Assembly (NCBI GenBank): GCA_963932145.1
Contig: OZ010590.1
Span: 57,018,074-57,082,073 of the forward strand
Source: Acanthosepion lycidas
Lineage: Eukaryota > Mollusca > Cephalopoda > Sepiida > Sepiidae
Reading direction: 5' to 3'
Length of the DNA stretch: 64,000 nucleotides
Part shown: piece after piece, positions 1 to 10,127 of the stretch
Position numbering within the stretch: position 1 is the first letter of the stretch
Layout of the letters: the number at the start of each line of letters is the position of its first letter
Notes under the pieces: model-generated
What the model was told of the DNA's origin: nothing
Databases searched by the model: none
Seen by the model: only the letters and a program-made list of their open reading frames with translations
Made by a program: the position numbers and the translations under genes

Positions 1-45
1 GGATGTCTATATTAGACCCCCCACACACACACACACACATCAGAG

Positions 46-1095
46 GTATGTACTAAACAGATTCGGAGATTAAGGAAATGTATCTATGATTTAGCAGATG
101 AATCATAGCAATGGTATCAAAAGGTAAAAACAACTATGTTAAGACACAAAGAACAGATATCTAAGATTGATCCATCAATATTTTATTGGTTTGATAAGGG
201 CTTGTATGGAATATTTGCCATACACGTTGATGATTTTTTGTGGGCAGAAAAGAACATAGTATCACAAATCTTTAAGTATATTTGAAGTTAGAAAAGAAGC
301 AACAAGGCCATTCAAATATATTGGATTGAATTTGAGTCAGGAAGAGATGTACATCATGTTAACACAGAAAGATTATATTAACAATATAATAGAAGTGAAA
401 TTAGACAAAAGAGAGGAAACAGCACACTTATTCCAGGATGAAAAGACTACGCTAAGAGCTAAGCTTTGTTAGCCCTTGTGAATTTTCAAACAATCACATC
501 CTGATATTGCATTTGATGTGACAGATCTGGCTGGTAGAATCAACACAAGTACAGCTGAAGATTTGAGAATATTAAATAAGATTATCAAGAAAGTAGACTG
601 TGACAATGTTTATTTGAAGTATCAAAATTTGGGCAAGAACCTAGAAATACATGTTTTTATGGATACATCATTTGGAAATTTGAGTAACAGTAGCAGCGAA
701 GTAGGACATAAAAGGAAATAATCAGAAGATGAATTCAATATTATGGCAATCTCGCAAAATTGAAGAGCCTAGTAAAAGGTATATTAACCAGTGAGACACT
801 AGCTCTATTGGAAAGGATTGACAATTCAATTCAATGCACTTAGGTGAGTTGTTAAATAATAATCACCAAAAGATCATTCCTATCAAATGTTTTGTTGATA
901 ACAGTGATTTGGTCGAAGCAATCAAATCAACAAAACTTGTTGCAGATAAGAGATTGAGAATAGAAATAGCAAGTATGAAAGATATGTTACATAAGGGAGA
1001 AATCTTTTCAATAACATTGGTGAAGTCTAATAATCAAATTTCCAACTAAAAGAGGTGCCTCACCTTACTACATGATAGACTGTCTGAATAAAGTA
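46..1095 (+). pseudogene. Ty1/Copia retrotransposon pol remnant (RT and RNase H)
   Basis: Broken reading frames on the plus strand match the end of a Copia polyprotein. The RT part reads through a Y-D-L-A...QWYQKV block near 90-130 and HVDDFLWA near 220-245, the usual catalytic VDD of invertebrate Copia elements, and continues with FKYIGLNL near 315-335. RNase H follows: HPDIAFDV near 495-518, then WQSRKIEE near 746-770, and a last block with VDNSDLVEAI near 895-925. In-frame stops and at least three frame changes (near 110, 285 and 470) make it a pseudogene. Gag, protease and integrase are absent, so it is 5'-truncated by the window edge or by decay. The family resembles the Copia elements known from crustaceans and molluscs (inference). 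It stops abruptly where a LINE tail begins. Confidence 0.85.
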
Positions 1096-1099
1096 GATT

Positions 1100-1470
1100 T
1101 ATGCCATCTGCTCTGATGAGCTATTTTCACTAGTGCCTGACTGCATGAATTTAAGTGTGCTACAAGGTTGACATTTGGGTCCCACCTTTTTACTGTCAAA
1201 ACTATTAAATGTAACTGCCTCTTCTACTCCAACAGCTTCTTCTCTTGCACTTCCTGACAGTGGAACTCCCATCCTGTTACTTGCTTCCCTGATAGCTATA
1301 ATCTTCAAAAATTTAAATGTAATGTCAATCAACATTTCTGATGCCTTGATCCCCTTCTTTTTATCTTTTCCTCAATCCCCCTATACACAGTCTTTTCCCT
1401 TACTTTCACTCTCTGTAGCCCCTTGTGTACTAGTGGTACTCACACCTTGCTAGGGGTGAAATATTTAAAA
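1100..1470 (+). mobile_element. LINE-A 3' end (5'-truncated non-LTR retrotransposon)
   Basis: This stretch shares its translated pattern with about ten other loci here: a block like SSDELFSLVPDCMNLS, then NSFFSRTS..LWNSLPASCFP and NLQKFKCNV. It ends in a short A-rich tail after a CCTTGCTAGGGGTGAAA motif. The pattern is the C-terminal tail of a Jockey/CR1-like ORF2; I infer the clade from the companion copy at 26400 that has RT motifs. Frames are broken. It abuts the Copia remnant, as expected of a 5'-truncated insertion. Confidence 0.75.
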
Positions 1471-1549
1471 AAAAAAAAATAAAAAGTATAGTAGGCATCC
1501 AAAATAATGGTAGTGCTCTATTTGGTCAAAATTCAGTTCTTTTGGGAGC

Positions 1550-1810
1550 AGCATCTAGAGTAGCTTAATAGTCTGATCTTTGCGTGGCAGTTTATTCTGC
1601 AGGTATGGCAGATGAAGCTCGAATGAGGAAGGTCTGTGATTACTCTCACTGCTTCCTGCACTGTCTTTTGGTCTCCAACTGTTTGTTTTGCTCTTTCATG
1701 CCCTTCATGACTTCTCCTTTAACAGCCTGGTACCAGCTGCTCTGATTGTCTGTGAGATGTTCCCAGAGGTTTGTTCGTAGACATTATGGGAAAAATATTA
1801 GAATAGTCCA
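1550..1810 (-). pseudogene. LINE-C ORF2 C-terminal zinc finger fragment
   Basis: Read on the minus strand, this gives SSWYQAVKGEVMKGMKEQNK and, after a stop and a frame change, FICHTCRINCHAKIRLLSYSRCC. The Cys-x2-Cys...Cys-His arrangement followed by SRC is the C-terminal nucleic-acid-binding finger typical of endonuclease/reverse-transcriptase LINE proteins of invertebrates. RT is absent, so only the tail survives. Confidence 0.7.
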
Positions 1811-2268
1811 AACAGATATCAGACATCACACAAATTGTATTGAGAAACAATGCACAACATACAAAGCTTTTACCTTTTGTGAATGTTTTCTTAAGTTCAT
1901 AAGTCTGGCATGTGGTATCAGAGAAAAAAATGTCTTGGAGACAAAATGAAGTCAAGAGCCATATATCCCCCACTGAAGCAGCAGGATAACAAACTGCAAT
2001 TGGACAGTCCTTCAACCAATTCAGAACAGCCACAGATGTAGGGGTCAACAAAACCTTAAATCCTACTGCTGTATATATGTTCTGACCAGTATGTGAGTGT
2101 GTGTTGACGTATATATCTGTGAGTATGTGAGTTTATATTAATTCACTAGACCAGCTAACATGGTCGAAGCCTGTGTGTTTCAGGCCTCTCTTACAGATAT
2201 TCTTGAAATGTAGTACAGAGCATCCTAATGGACAATGTCCCATAGCCAGCTGACCATATCTGCTTAGC
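1811..2268. other. No recognisable feature
   Basis: Both strands contain short open frames here but no conserved motif. A short GT-rich run lies near 2085-2140. Confidence 0.5.
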
Positions 2269-2326
2269 TCATATATATATATATATATATATGGAGAAAA
2301 AAAAAATTTATATCCATTTATATTTG

Positions 2327-2380
<54 letters not shown>
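2269..2380. repeat. (TA)n microsatellite in two blocks
   Basis: TA arrays at about 2269-2291 and 2331-2380 are separated by a short A/T-rich spacer. Confidence 0.95.
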
Positions 2381-2382
<2 letters not shown>

Positions 2383-2720
2383 CATCTGAATGCCACATAG
2401 ACAAACTAGAATTATTATACACTTACATACATAAATTAGGATTTTTCAGTTAGGTATGAAATCTATTTTCTTGAAACTTTGAATGGATACATCATCTCTC
2501 TTGATTTTGGAATACCACAAATTATACTAATGTTTGTTTAACATGTTGAATGGACATGAAACACGATTACCCAATAAAAATCAAAACAATATAAAAATAA
2601 AAAAAATACAGAATTTCTTTTTTCTTTTTATCTATATCTAATTCTCTGGTGTAGCGTTAATAAATGTGAAACATGTTAGATTGATAAATGTTTCGTATTA
2701 TTTAGTTTTTACTTGTGAAG
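2381..2720 (+). repeat. Interspersed repeat shared with 48055-48290
   Basis: The two loci share, in the same order, a CATAGACAAACTAGAATTAT block, a CCAATAAAAATCAAAACAA block and an ATTCTCTGGTG...TCAATAAA block. Identity is high enough to align by eye but spans several indels. No coding motif is visible. It follows a (TA)n array directly. Confidence 0.65.
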
Positions 2721-2863
2721 TGAAGAACACTGAGCTGAGTACTATGAGATTGGCTTGAGTAATGCTACAGGGGAGGTAACTAAGTTATGGTGTTGTCAAG
2801 AGTTTTTTTTTTAAAGAAATAAGTATTAAAACTATTAGTACAAACCTCAATATTTTAAACTAT

Positions 2864-3080
2864 CTACTGTAAACATTTTAAAACATTTGTGCAATAATCA
2901 TAATTAATTTTAAGGGTTGGTTCCAATTTTTTAATATGGCTAACTTCAAGAATTTTTAGTTTATGTCTATTATATTCATGAAAAAGTATAGATGTATTTT
3001 CAACAAGAATTTTTCTGAATTGTGAATGTGGACAGGTATGCTGTTGCAAGTCTTTAAAAATGTTGGACATATCATTCAAA
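2864..3080 (-). pseudogene. Penelope-like element C-terminal (GIY-YIG side) fragment
   Basis: The minus strand encodes HTCPHSQFRKILVENTSILF followed by HKLKILEVSHIKKLEPTL and a C-terminal NVLKCLQ. This is the end of the GIY-YIG endonuclease region of Neptune-type Penelope elements, where a conserved E-x-x-x-I-K-x-x-x-P-x-L block closes the protein. A related end, IRQILVDNTTILTHT, lies at 30440-30770. The fragment faces a plus-strand N-terminal Penelope fragment next to it. Confidence 0.7.
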
Positions 3081-3104
3081 TGAAAACTCAGCCACTGAGA
3101 CAAT

Positions 3105-3213
3105 AATGATGTCAAAAAGTTTGTCTGTGAATATGAAAGGATCCAATTGAAAATAAATTGACAAAACTTGTCTAGATTATTCAATGAAAACATGCTGCCA
3201 AAATATATATAAT
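3105..3213 (+). pseudogene. Penelope-like element N-terminal block (fragment)
   Basis: Plus-strand translation gives YERIQLKIN, one stop, then QNLSRLFNENMLPKYI. The same block recurs at 25900-26071 (YERNLLKINRQNLSILFNE) and 59715-59880 (STLSVVFNEMCMKEGLLPKY). In Penelope proteins a block of this kind lies upstream of the RT, and at 25900 it lies just downstream of a hammerhead-like motif, the order expected at a Penelope 5' end. Family assignment is inference. Confidence 0.55.
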
Positions 3214-3214
3214 A

Positions 3215-3262
3215 TATGTGTGTGTGTATGTGTGTGTGTATGTGTGTGTGTGTATGTGTGCA
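3215..3262. repeat. (TG)n/(TATG)n microsatellite
   Basis: A TGTGTGTATG-type array directly follows the Penelope N-terminal block. Confidence 0.9.
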
Positions 3263-3489
3263 CATATGTATGTGAACATTTGTGTGTTCAGTCTAAACTC
3301 ATATATTGTTAAAGTCTCTTTGAAATAGACAGTATGCGTAGGGAGCCAAGTTCAAACTTTAGCTTAGTCTGTTTCCTTCCTTTTTGCACTTATGCCACGA
3401 GGAAGCTAGTGTCAAACAAAAAAAAAAAAGGAAAATAGTACCCTTCACTGATAATATTTTACAGATCATATATTCTGAATCTTATTTTC

Positions 3490-3690
3490 TCTCCTTGTCA
3501 GTGCTTGGGAAGCATTACAATTATTGGGGGAGAAAATGGAATTGGCAGGCCAAATTCAAATTCTGCTGTAGTACCTTGCATTAGCTAATACCCTTGGAAA
3601 AAGCAAGAATTCCTTTCTTTTCTCACCAGCTGTATGTTAAATAGTAGGGTAGACTGATATCTCTAGCTCTTGGGTGGCAGTCAGTCTCAC
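3490..3690 (+). repeat. SINE-S1 copy (tRNA-derived SINE, decayed)
   Basis: It shares with 37555, 48735 and 53830 (plus) and 11600, 42785 and 52560 (minus) the order: GAGTTYRAATTCC (a tRNA B-box-like head), CACTTAYRTGCAAATA, CCTTGGRAAAGG, CTCTTCTCCCAGCTATG and AAATAGCAGGRCAGACTG. This copy is one of the more diverged. Confidence 0.6.
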
Positions 3691-3699
3691 AGAAAGGTT

Positions 3700-4010
3700 A
3701 TTCAGAATTACAAACAGTGGAAAAATCAATGGGAACCACTATTATGAAAAGAAGTCATGGAAATTCACAGATAATTTAGAAAATGAATCTGTGGAAAGCT
3801 ACGATTGCATGTATCCTGAGGAGAATGGACATTAAAACAGAACAAAAATAGACAGAGTTTAATGCTCTCAAAGGTGGCAAACTAGCACCACTGTTAAATC
3901 CCAAATCATATAATTGGGAAGACAGTAAAATCAGGCATGGAAGATCATATATAGAGTGAAAAGTGATTGTTTTTTTTTCTGTAATGGAATAAAGTCAAAT
4001 TTATATCTCT
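3700..4010. other. No recognisable feature
   Basis: A-rich sequence with no motif or repeat relation that I can see. Confidence 0.45.
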
Positions 4011-4650
4011 GCTGATATGAGTAGAAAGACTATATTGAATCCAATGCTAGGTCAGCTGCTAAGGAAGTTCACTATGTCAGGTGAAACAATTTTTCTCTCC
4101 AGAATCTATCTTACATATCTATAAATCTACCATTCGCCCATGCTTAGAATACTGCTGTCACATATGGTCCAGTGCCTCTGCTATTTACCCTGAGCTCCTT
4201 GATAAAATCCAAAGAAGAATCTGCAATAGTATTGGTCTTGATCTGGCAGCTCAGCTCTAGTCACTTCTTTCTCCTCTCTATAAATACTTTCATGGTAAAT
4301 TGTTCGAATAAGCTCTTTGCTATGGTATCTAGAGTTTTTTTATTTTAAGTGCAGCACTAGACTCACATTGTGATCTCATCAATTTACAGTTGACCTGACT
4401 AGATGTAACCATAAATTCTATGCTAACTGCTTCTTCTCTCACACTTCCAGCTCCATGTTTTCCAGGTAAATTTAATCTGCAAAAATTTAAATGCAATGTC
4501 AATTACTATCTACTGTCCTTCTGATTACTCTTTCTTCATCCCACACATCATTAATGTTTCTGTTCCTAATTCTTCTACACCCTGCAGCCCCTTGTGCCTT
4601 AGTGTCTTTACTGCCTTGCTTGGGATGATTCAAATAAAAGTAGAGAAATA
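4010..4650 (+). pseudogene. LINE-A ORF2 3' portion
   Basis: The plus strand reads ESNARSAARKV near 4038, then frame-changed blocks FAHA.NTAVTYGPVPLLFT and LIKSKEESAI (4135-4225), then SHFFLL...INTFMVNCS and the tail NLNAMSITIY. In LINE-A the ancestral order is connection domain, a YCCHIWSSA-like block, LDKIQRRICN and the LWNSLP tail. Many stops are present. It ends in CTTGCTTGGGATGATTCAAA, the LINE-A 3' terminus. Confidence 0.75.
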
Positions 4651-4799
4651 ATCATACTGTAAAGTATATAAGGTGAAAAAATGTATATTATTTTGAGTTC
4701 TTATTATCGGAAAAAGCAGTTTATTAACTTTTGACAGTAAGGGTTGAACTGATGAGACTAGAGAATTAGCTAGCAAGATGATGAAGTTGCATGTTGACA

Positions 4800-5540
4800 A
4801 ATGCTTTCATGTGGTATTTGATTATTTACAGAGCTTTGATTGGACTGTTACAAGGCGGAGCACTCAGTAGGGATCTGCCACTTAAGAAGGATTTTTGAAA
4901 GATTAAAAAAATATGGGATAGTAATTAACCCAATTAAGTGTGAGTTTAGTAAGATGGAGGTTACATTTTTGGGCCACTGTAACTGTCATTTCCCCTTCTT
5001 CTACTAAGACTGAAGCAATTCAACAATTCCAAGTGCCCACAAACATGAAAAGTTTATGACAATTTTTAGGCATGGTAAATGTAAAAAATGTGATATTGTA
5101 ATGTCAGGTGATGCACTCACTGCATTTAGTGATATTAAAGCTGCTCAAAAAAAAACAAAAAAAATTAATGAACTATCACATGTCCTTCCTGATGTAGAGT
5201 TGTGTTTGGCAGTCAATGCCAGTTCTATTAGGGTGCAGGTAGTATTGCAACAAAAAGTTTCTGGTTCTTGTAAATCTTCATATGTTTTTGTAGATGCTAG
5301 AACACATTCTCTACAACTACCTGACAGAGGAACTTTCAAAATCTTTGAAAGAAACAACATTTCGCCAAATCCATTAAGAATTCTGCAGAGAACATTTCCT
5401 TGGATAGGTTGAAACCCACTTTTCTGGATACTACATGGCTCAATGTGAGCCCGCAAGTAACATTACCACTCTCAGTTGTTACTAAATTCCTAAAACAGAC
5501 AGTAACAAGATCCAGTCTATATGTCTGATATTCCAAATAT
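4800..5540 (+). pseudogene. Ty3/Gypsy pol remnant with internal deletion
   Basis: Pieces appear in pol order on the plus strand but in changing frames. The end of RT reads HLRRIFERLKKYGIVINP...CEFSKMEVTFLGH (4877-4980). The connection reads AIQQF.VPTNMKSL.QFLGM (5010-5075). The start of RNase H reads DALTAFSDIKAAQKK then LPDVELCLAVNASS (5107-5225). From about 5275 it becomes an integrase C-terminus: THSLQLPDRGTFKIFERNN, then, after a frame change, ISLDRLKPTFLDTTW (5390-5440). The rest of RNase H and all of the integrase core are missing, so a deletion joined RNase H to the integrase tail. A candidate LTR follows. Confidence 0.8.
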
Positions 5541-5650
5541 CATTTTATGTTGAACTGTTTTCCCTTCCTTTCAGCCACAATTTACAAGCTTTTAAAATGA
5601 ACTTTTCAATGTATTTGTAATATATTTTATTTTTCATTTGCTCCACATCT

Positions 5651-6031
5651 TGTGGGGTTGTAATACCTGTTAGGTTTGCAAAATTCGTCTGCTTCTATAT
5701 ATGGAGAGTGGTCACATGATGTTAGGTGGTCTCTCATTTAATAAAACAATGTGGGTTCAAAAAAAGCTGCACACCACCAGAGAAGGAACCAAACCTGCTC
5801 TGAAGCTACACACAAAAAATTCTCTCCACCATGAACGGTACCAGTTGCCGAGGGCTTTAAAGGTACAAGTTATGTAGCCCTATTTCACTCCACCATATGA
5901 GTAAGTCCACATTGACATATTCTCTATATATAGGAAAGGACATTGTACTTATGTTAACCGTTGTATTCATGCTTAAGTGTAAATAAATATCTTTATTACA
6001 TGTTAATAAAGTATTCGTCTTACTTGTATCA
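5651..6031 (+). repeat. Candidate 3' LTR of the Gypsy remnant
   Basis: About 110 bp after the integrase tail a segment starts with TGTGGGGTTG and ends near CTTGTATCA after an AATAAA signal (6005-6010), the TG...CA and polyadenylation layout of a Gypsy LTR. No second copy is present, so the boundaries are inferred. Confidence 0.4.
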
Positions 6032-6448
6032 GTCCCAAAGTAAATATGCCCATGGGTTTTATATGCTATTAAATACAGTAGTTAATCAGAGTAAAACTAA
6101 GGAAGATATGAAATTCTCTGGTTGTGATTATGGCTGTGTATGTCATAGTTGATCAGGACTCACATTTCTGGAGGCATACTAAAAGCAAGTACTACTTGTA
6201 AAGGCCTAACCTTTGTCTTGCTGTTACTTGATAAATAACCAGAGTCCCTAGATATTATTGACATGAAAACTGTGTATTTGAGGTAAAACCCATTTTCTCC
6301 AAATATCAAAATTTAATGAAATTATAATAAATATTCAATAAGAAACTTGTCGCAAACTTGACCAAATCCAGAGTATGAATTAACATCCCAAAACTTTCAA
6401 TGTAACATCCAATAATTTTTTGCTCTATATGTTCTGCAGAAATGTAAC
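6032..6448. other. No recognisable feature
   Basis: No coding motif or repeat relation seen. Confidence 0.45.
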
Positions 6449-6598
6449 TTAACTCTAGGATGGCCAGCTCCTTTGACATTTTTATTTACATTACACCGTG
6501 AAGCAGCCATCTTTAATATATTCAATATTCAAGTCAGAATAACAAGTCTGAAAAGAAATTCACAAATATTAGTATACCTCATACTGAAAGAAAGGGAT

Positions 6599-6625
6599 TT
6601 TATATATATATATATATATATATCC
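6599..6625. repeat. (TA)n microsatellite
   Basis: Short TA array before the FB-A-associated module (about 6636-6715). Confidence 0.9.
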
Positions 6626-6635
6626 TTGTGCAGGT

Positions 6636-6924
6636 ATGCAGAAAATAGAAAAGAACACGTTGGGTGCATAATCCGGGGTTCCTTAGTATTTTTGTTTTTA
6701 TTTTTAAAAAACAGTGCTCCATACAGAAGTAGAGCTTATATTATAATAATATTTTTTGTTTAAAAATATGATTCCTTCGCTACAATTTCGCTTGAAGATG
6801 AAACGTGACTAAACACCTCAATCCAACTTAATTTTATTAATTATTTGGATGATTTCGGCTCACGTTTTTGAAACATGAGAACTCTTATGTAGCGAAGGAA
6901 TCATATTTTTAAACAAAAAATATT

Positions 6925-6933
<9 letters not shown>
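6636..6933. mobile_element. FB-A foldback element, copy 1
   Basis: Arms at 6739-6782 and 6890-6933 are 44-bp perfect inverted repeats reading ATATGATTCCTTCGCTA outward from the core. The loop contains TTTCGCTTGAAGATG and the block TTTTTGAAACATGAG. The same loop and arm sequences recur at 27815-28110 and 36595-36824. The flanking module 6636-6715 (AATAGAAAAGAACACGTTGG ... CCTTAGTATTTTTG) also recurs at both other loci. No coding capacity. Confidence 0.75.
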
Positions 6934-6972
<39 letters not shown>

Positions 6973-7024
6973 ATATAAATTATATGTGTTTGTGTATAGA
7001 TAGATAGATAAATAGATAGATAGG
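6931..7024. repeat. (TA)n then (TAGA)n microsatellite
   Basis: A TA array grades into ATAGATAGATAGATAAATAG. Confidence 0.9.
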
Positions 7025-7289
7025 GGACATAAACACAAGTATTATTGCTTGTGAGAAATTTTTCAATGCATTTACCCTATGAATAGCCTAGGTGTCAAAA
7101 ACGACACCTCGGCCATTCAAGGTAAAACCTCAAATATCAGCTATTCCACTGAGTATTTTTTAAAGAATTAAGTCTGTTAAGCATCTTTGCTAAAATTCAG
7201 CATCGAACCAAAACTAGTTATTCCATAGTAATTTGTTAAAAATTTGAAGGTGTCGAAAAATGACACCTCGGCCATCCTAGTGTTAAAAT

Positions 7290-7770
7290 GTCATGCTATC
7301 AAACAGTCTAGTTTCCAAGGCATGCTTGCTAACCATTGGGCTAAGTTAGTCACCATTTTTTAGGTGGTATGAATTAAAATTGTAAATGTGAACAGTGACG
7401 TTTGAAATAGATTAAATAACAAAAAGGTAAGAATGAAGTAAAACTTTTCACAGAGAAATGTCATTTGCTTAGAGATTGTGTTGATTACTGTTATGTCTCT
7501 ATTGACCATCCGCATCTAATTTTGATTCCATATTTTTGTATTCTGTAGCTCCAGGCCATACTTCCTTTTACATAAACTCTATGAATATAAAGAGTTTAGT
7601 TGATCTCTGAAAAGCTGAACTAGGCTTTAACTGTCTGTTTGTTTCAAATTCTACAACTTTAGATTATTCGTATCACCATTATTTTGGCTGAGTGTTCTTC
7701 AACTGGAGAAGATGTCAGTTTAGTTAGCATACGAAATGTCCCCCCTATACAAGGCTTAAGAGCCACCAAA
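7290..7770. other. No recognisable feature
   Basis: No convincing motif. Confidence 0.4.
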
Positions 7771-7779
7771 GGTAGATGT

Positions 7780-8000
7780 TAACCGAAAGGGTTTCTTGCA
7801 TGAATGGTAAGAGATAATGGGAAAGATAACAGTTGAACAGTTAAACTTGAACAGGTTAAGATTGTAGTAGTCAGGAAAGCATCTTCTTGGTAGCCAGTTC
7901 CACAAAGTAGCGGTTCATGGAACACTAACAGAATATAAAGAGAATGAGGGTAGTTTGACTCAGTGTACGCAGCATGGTGGGTCTTAACTGAAAGTCAAGA
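7780..8000 (-). pseudogene. LINE-B ORF2 C-terminal fragment
   Basis: The minus strand gives VELATKKMLS..., and in a second frame WNWLPRRCFPDYYNLNLFKF. This matches the tandem copies at 37985-39335 (LWNRLPRRCSPDHHNLNLFK). A C-terminal LWNxLP...FPDxYNLxxFK block is typical of Jockey/CR1-like ORF2 tails. Confidence 0.65.
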
Positions 8001-8009
8001 GTTGGTGGA

Positions 8010-8480
8010 TTGATGTAATGTAGCTTGTTTCAACATTTACCACAGAAACAATGACAGTGTAGCAAAAAGCTTACAACACAGAAATATGGGGTATTGATTA
8101 TGGAACTTGAATTTCACTATTGGAACTTTTTTTTGCAAAAGATTTTGGGTCTAAAATCATAAAAAAAAAAAAATTTAATCTTAGGAATTCAAAGATAGAT
8201 ACAAGTATTGAGAAAAAGATTGGTCAAGAAAATTTTTAAATTTGAAAGTATTTTTTACAATGTTTAAAAAAAAAACTTGAGTAAAACATTTTTGGTTCAG
8301 AATATCAGATAAAAAAAAATTAACGACATCTAGGCAGATCTGTGCAACCTTCTTCCCAAACCTGACCAACCATCAAAAGATTTCTTAATCTATTTTCGGC
8401 AACACCATAACTTTGTAGCACCCCCACCATACTGATAATTTCAAACATTTTTTTTCCAAAATTCCCTGCCTATTCCCCAA
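8010..8480. other. A-rich sequence with homopolymer runs
   Basis: Several A8-A13 runs; no recognisable coding or repeat feature. Confidence 0.45.
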
Positions 8481-9395
8481 TCGTTTTTCTTTTATGTGCT
8501 GCATACCATCATGGCTCTCCACAACTTCCTACACTTTATAGTTCTATGCAATGTTTGTCCTCTCCCTATCACTACCTGTCTCTTTTTATCATTCATTTAC
8601 ACAGGTTTTAAACAGATTAGTTGCCATTTCCCTTTGCCTCTCATGTCTTCATTATGTAAGTGTGAAATTGTCAAAGCTGTCTTTTCTCTTTATGTTTCTC
8701 AGAAATTTCAATTCTCATTTGCTGATATTAAGCATGTATCATGTCTGCTTCCATTTTCTACAAAACATCCTTATTAATAACTTGCTTCATCCATTATATT
8801 CTTAGCATCCTTCTGTAGAACCATATCTCTGTTACTTCATCTCTACCATTCATCCATGCCTTGAATTTTGTTGCCACGTATGGTCTGTTGCTCCTGCTAT
8901 ATATTTAGAGATTTTTAATAAAATCCAAAGAGGGATCTGCAATGTTATTGGTCCTTTTCCTGGCATTTTGGTTTCAGTCACTTTCCCACCAGCATATTGT
9001 AGCTTCCTTGTATCTTTTCTATAAATACTTTCATGGTAATTGTTGTAATGGTGTTTTCTCCTTGGTACCCCAACTTTATGAATTTAAGTGCAGTACTAGA
9101 TATATGACAAGATCTCATCCTTTTACATCCTATATAAATGTAACTATAAGTTCTATGCTGTTTGTTTTATTCTCACTTGTGGAACTCTCTTTTGACTTCT
9201 TGATTTCTAGTCAAGTTTCATCTCCAGAAATTAAAATGCAATGTCATTTGTTATCTACTGTTCCCTTAAATTCTGTTCTTTTATTGTTCTCATTCCTTAA
9301 TAATGTTTTTCTTTTTCTTATTCTTTCACACTCACTAATCTCTTGTATCATAGTGACTTTATTACCTTGCTTAGAGCGAAATGATTAAAAAATAA
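8480..9395 (+). pseudogene. LINE-A, long 3' copy
   Basis: One of the longer LINE-A tails. The upstream part (8500-8800) matches 14180-14460. From about 8850 it reads ALNFVATYGLLLLLYI, then FQSLSHQHIVASLYLFYKYF near 8970-9035, VPQLYEFKCSTRYMTRSHPF near 9065-9125 and FLFLILSHS near 9310. The ORF is open for 148 codons (8942-9388) but lacks RT motifs, so it is a tail only. It ends with ACCTTGCTTAGAGCGAAATG and an A-rich tail. Confidence 0.75.
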
Positions 9396-9467
9396 AATTC
9401 TGAGAGAAAATTGTCCTGCATTTATTGTCCTATACCAGGATTGATATTACACAGTAGTTCAGTACTT

Positions 9468-9520
9468 TTTTCTTTGTTTCTAATGAATTTTTTCTTTGTT
9501 TCTAATGAATTTTTTCTTTC
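9468..9520. repeat. Short tandem duplication (about 22 bp x2)
   Basis: TTCTTTGTTTCTAATGAATT occurs twice in a row, with a third partial unit. Confidence 0.85.
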
Positions 9521-9654
9521 TTAATACTTTGCTTGGATTTTGAAAGGCATCTTTTGTTATTCCAATGTGTCTCCAGATTCTCTATTACTTGTTATACGAT
9601 TTCTTTGAAAGTAAAATTTCTGTACCTGTTTGATTTGGACATCTCCAATTTCTA

Positions 9655-9734
9655 TTGGGTTGGTGCAAAAATAATGTCGTTTTCTCACATATGTTACTAT
9701 GTGAGAAAACGACATTATTTTTGCCCCAACCTAA
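9655..9734. mobile_element. Mariner MITE, 80 bp, near-palindromic
   Basis: TTGGGTTGGTGCAAAAATAA and its inverse CCCCAACCTAA bound an almost perfect palindrome flanked by TA on both sides. Terminus and length resemble the human mariner-derived MADE1 (known family). Close relatives lie at 23651, 28872 and 29101. Confidence 0.9.
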
Positions 9735-9799
9735 TAGCTTGTATCCTGGGCAGCACCAATAGATTATCACTTATTCTGATCTTTAGAGAATTATTTTCA

Positions 9800-10127
9800 T
9801 GAAAATTTTTCAATTTTCTGGGAAACTGCAAAAAACACTTGGAGCAATTGTTTATTGGGGGGAAAAATAATATTCAGGGAGTATAGAATTAGGAAGTTGG
9901 TTGAAAGAGGATAAAGGATAATTGAATAAAATGGTAAATTCAATAAAGCTCATATAAAAAAAGGCTTTTTTCTTATTTAACCAAGTTTTTTCTTATGCAG
10001 TTTATGACCAAAAAATATAGCATTCTTTCTGTTGATCAGTCTCTTGTGTATTTATCAAATCTAGAATATCAAAATGGTTCAAATAAAGATCTACATGCAA
10101 ACTGAGGTAATCTTAAATCTAGGGAAA
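9800..10127. other. No recognisable feature
   Basis: AT-rich, no motif seen. Confidence 0.4.

Larger units (their letters stand above)
6449..7286. mobile_element. Candidate piggyBac-like non-autonomous element with TTAA ends
   Basis: The left end reads TTAACTCTAGGATGGCC and the right end, reverse-complemented, reads TTAACACTAGGATGGCC. Both continue with a related CTTTGACATTTTT / GTGTCATTTTTCGAC subterminus. TTAA target use and a CACTAG-like terminus are features of piggyBac-type elements. The right subterminus forms a small hairpin, AGGTGTCGAAAAATGACACC (7249-7268), and a second version of it is at 7089-7115, so the interior may hold a nested end. No transposase is visible. An FB-A foldback and (TA)n arrays lie inside. 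Confidence 0.45.

Noticed and set aside
1100-1130. CTGATGAG as a hammerhead core
   Set aside because: It lies in LINE-A coding sequence and no GAAA or helix follows.
2864-3265. 133-codon minus-strand open frame as one gene
   Set aside because: Only the C-terminal half matches Penelope; the N-terminal part is antisense to another Penelope block plus a translated microsatellite.
8942-9388. 148-codon open frame as a host membrane protein
   Set aside because: Its translation is the LINE-A tail seen at ten other loci; hydrophobicity comes from T-rich codons.
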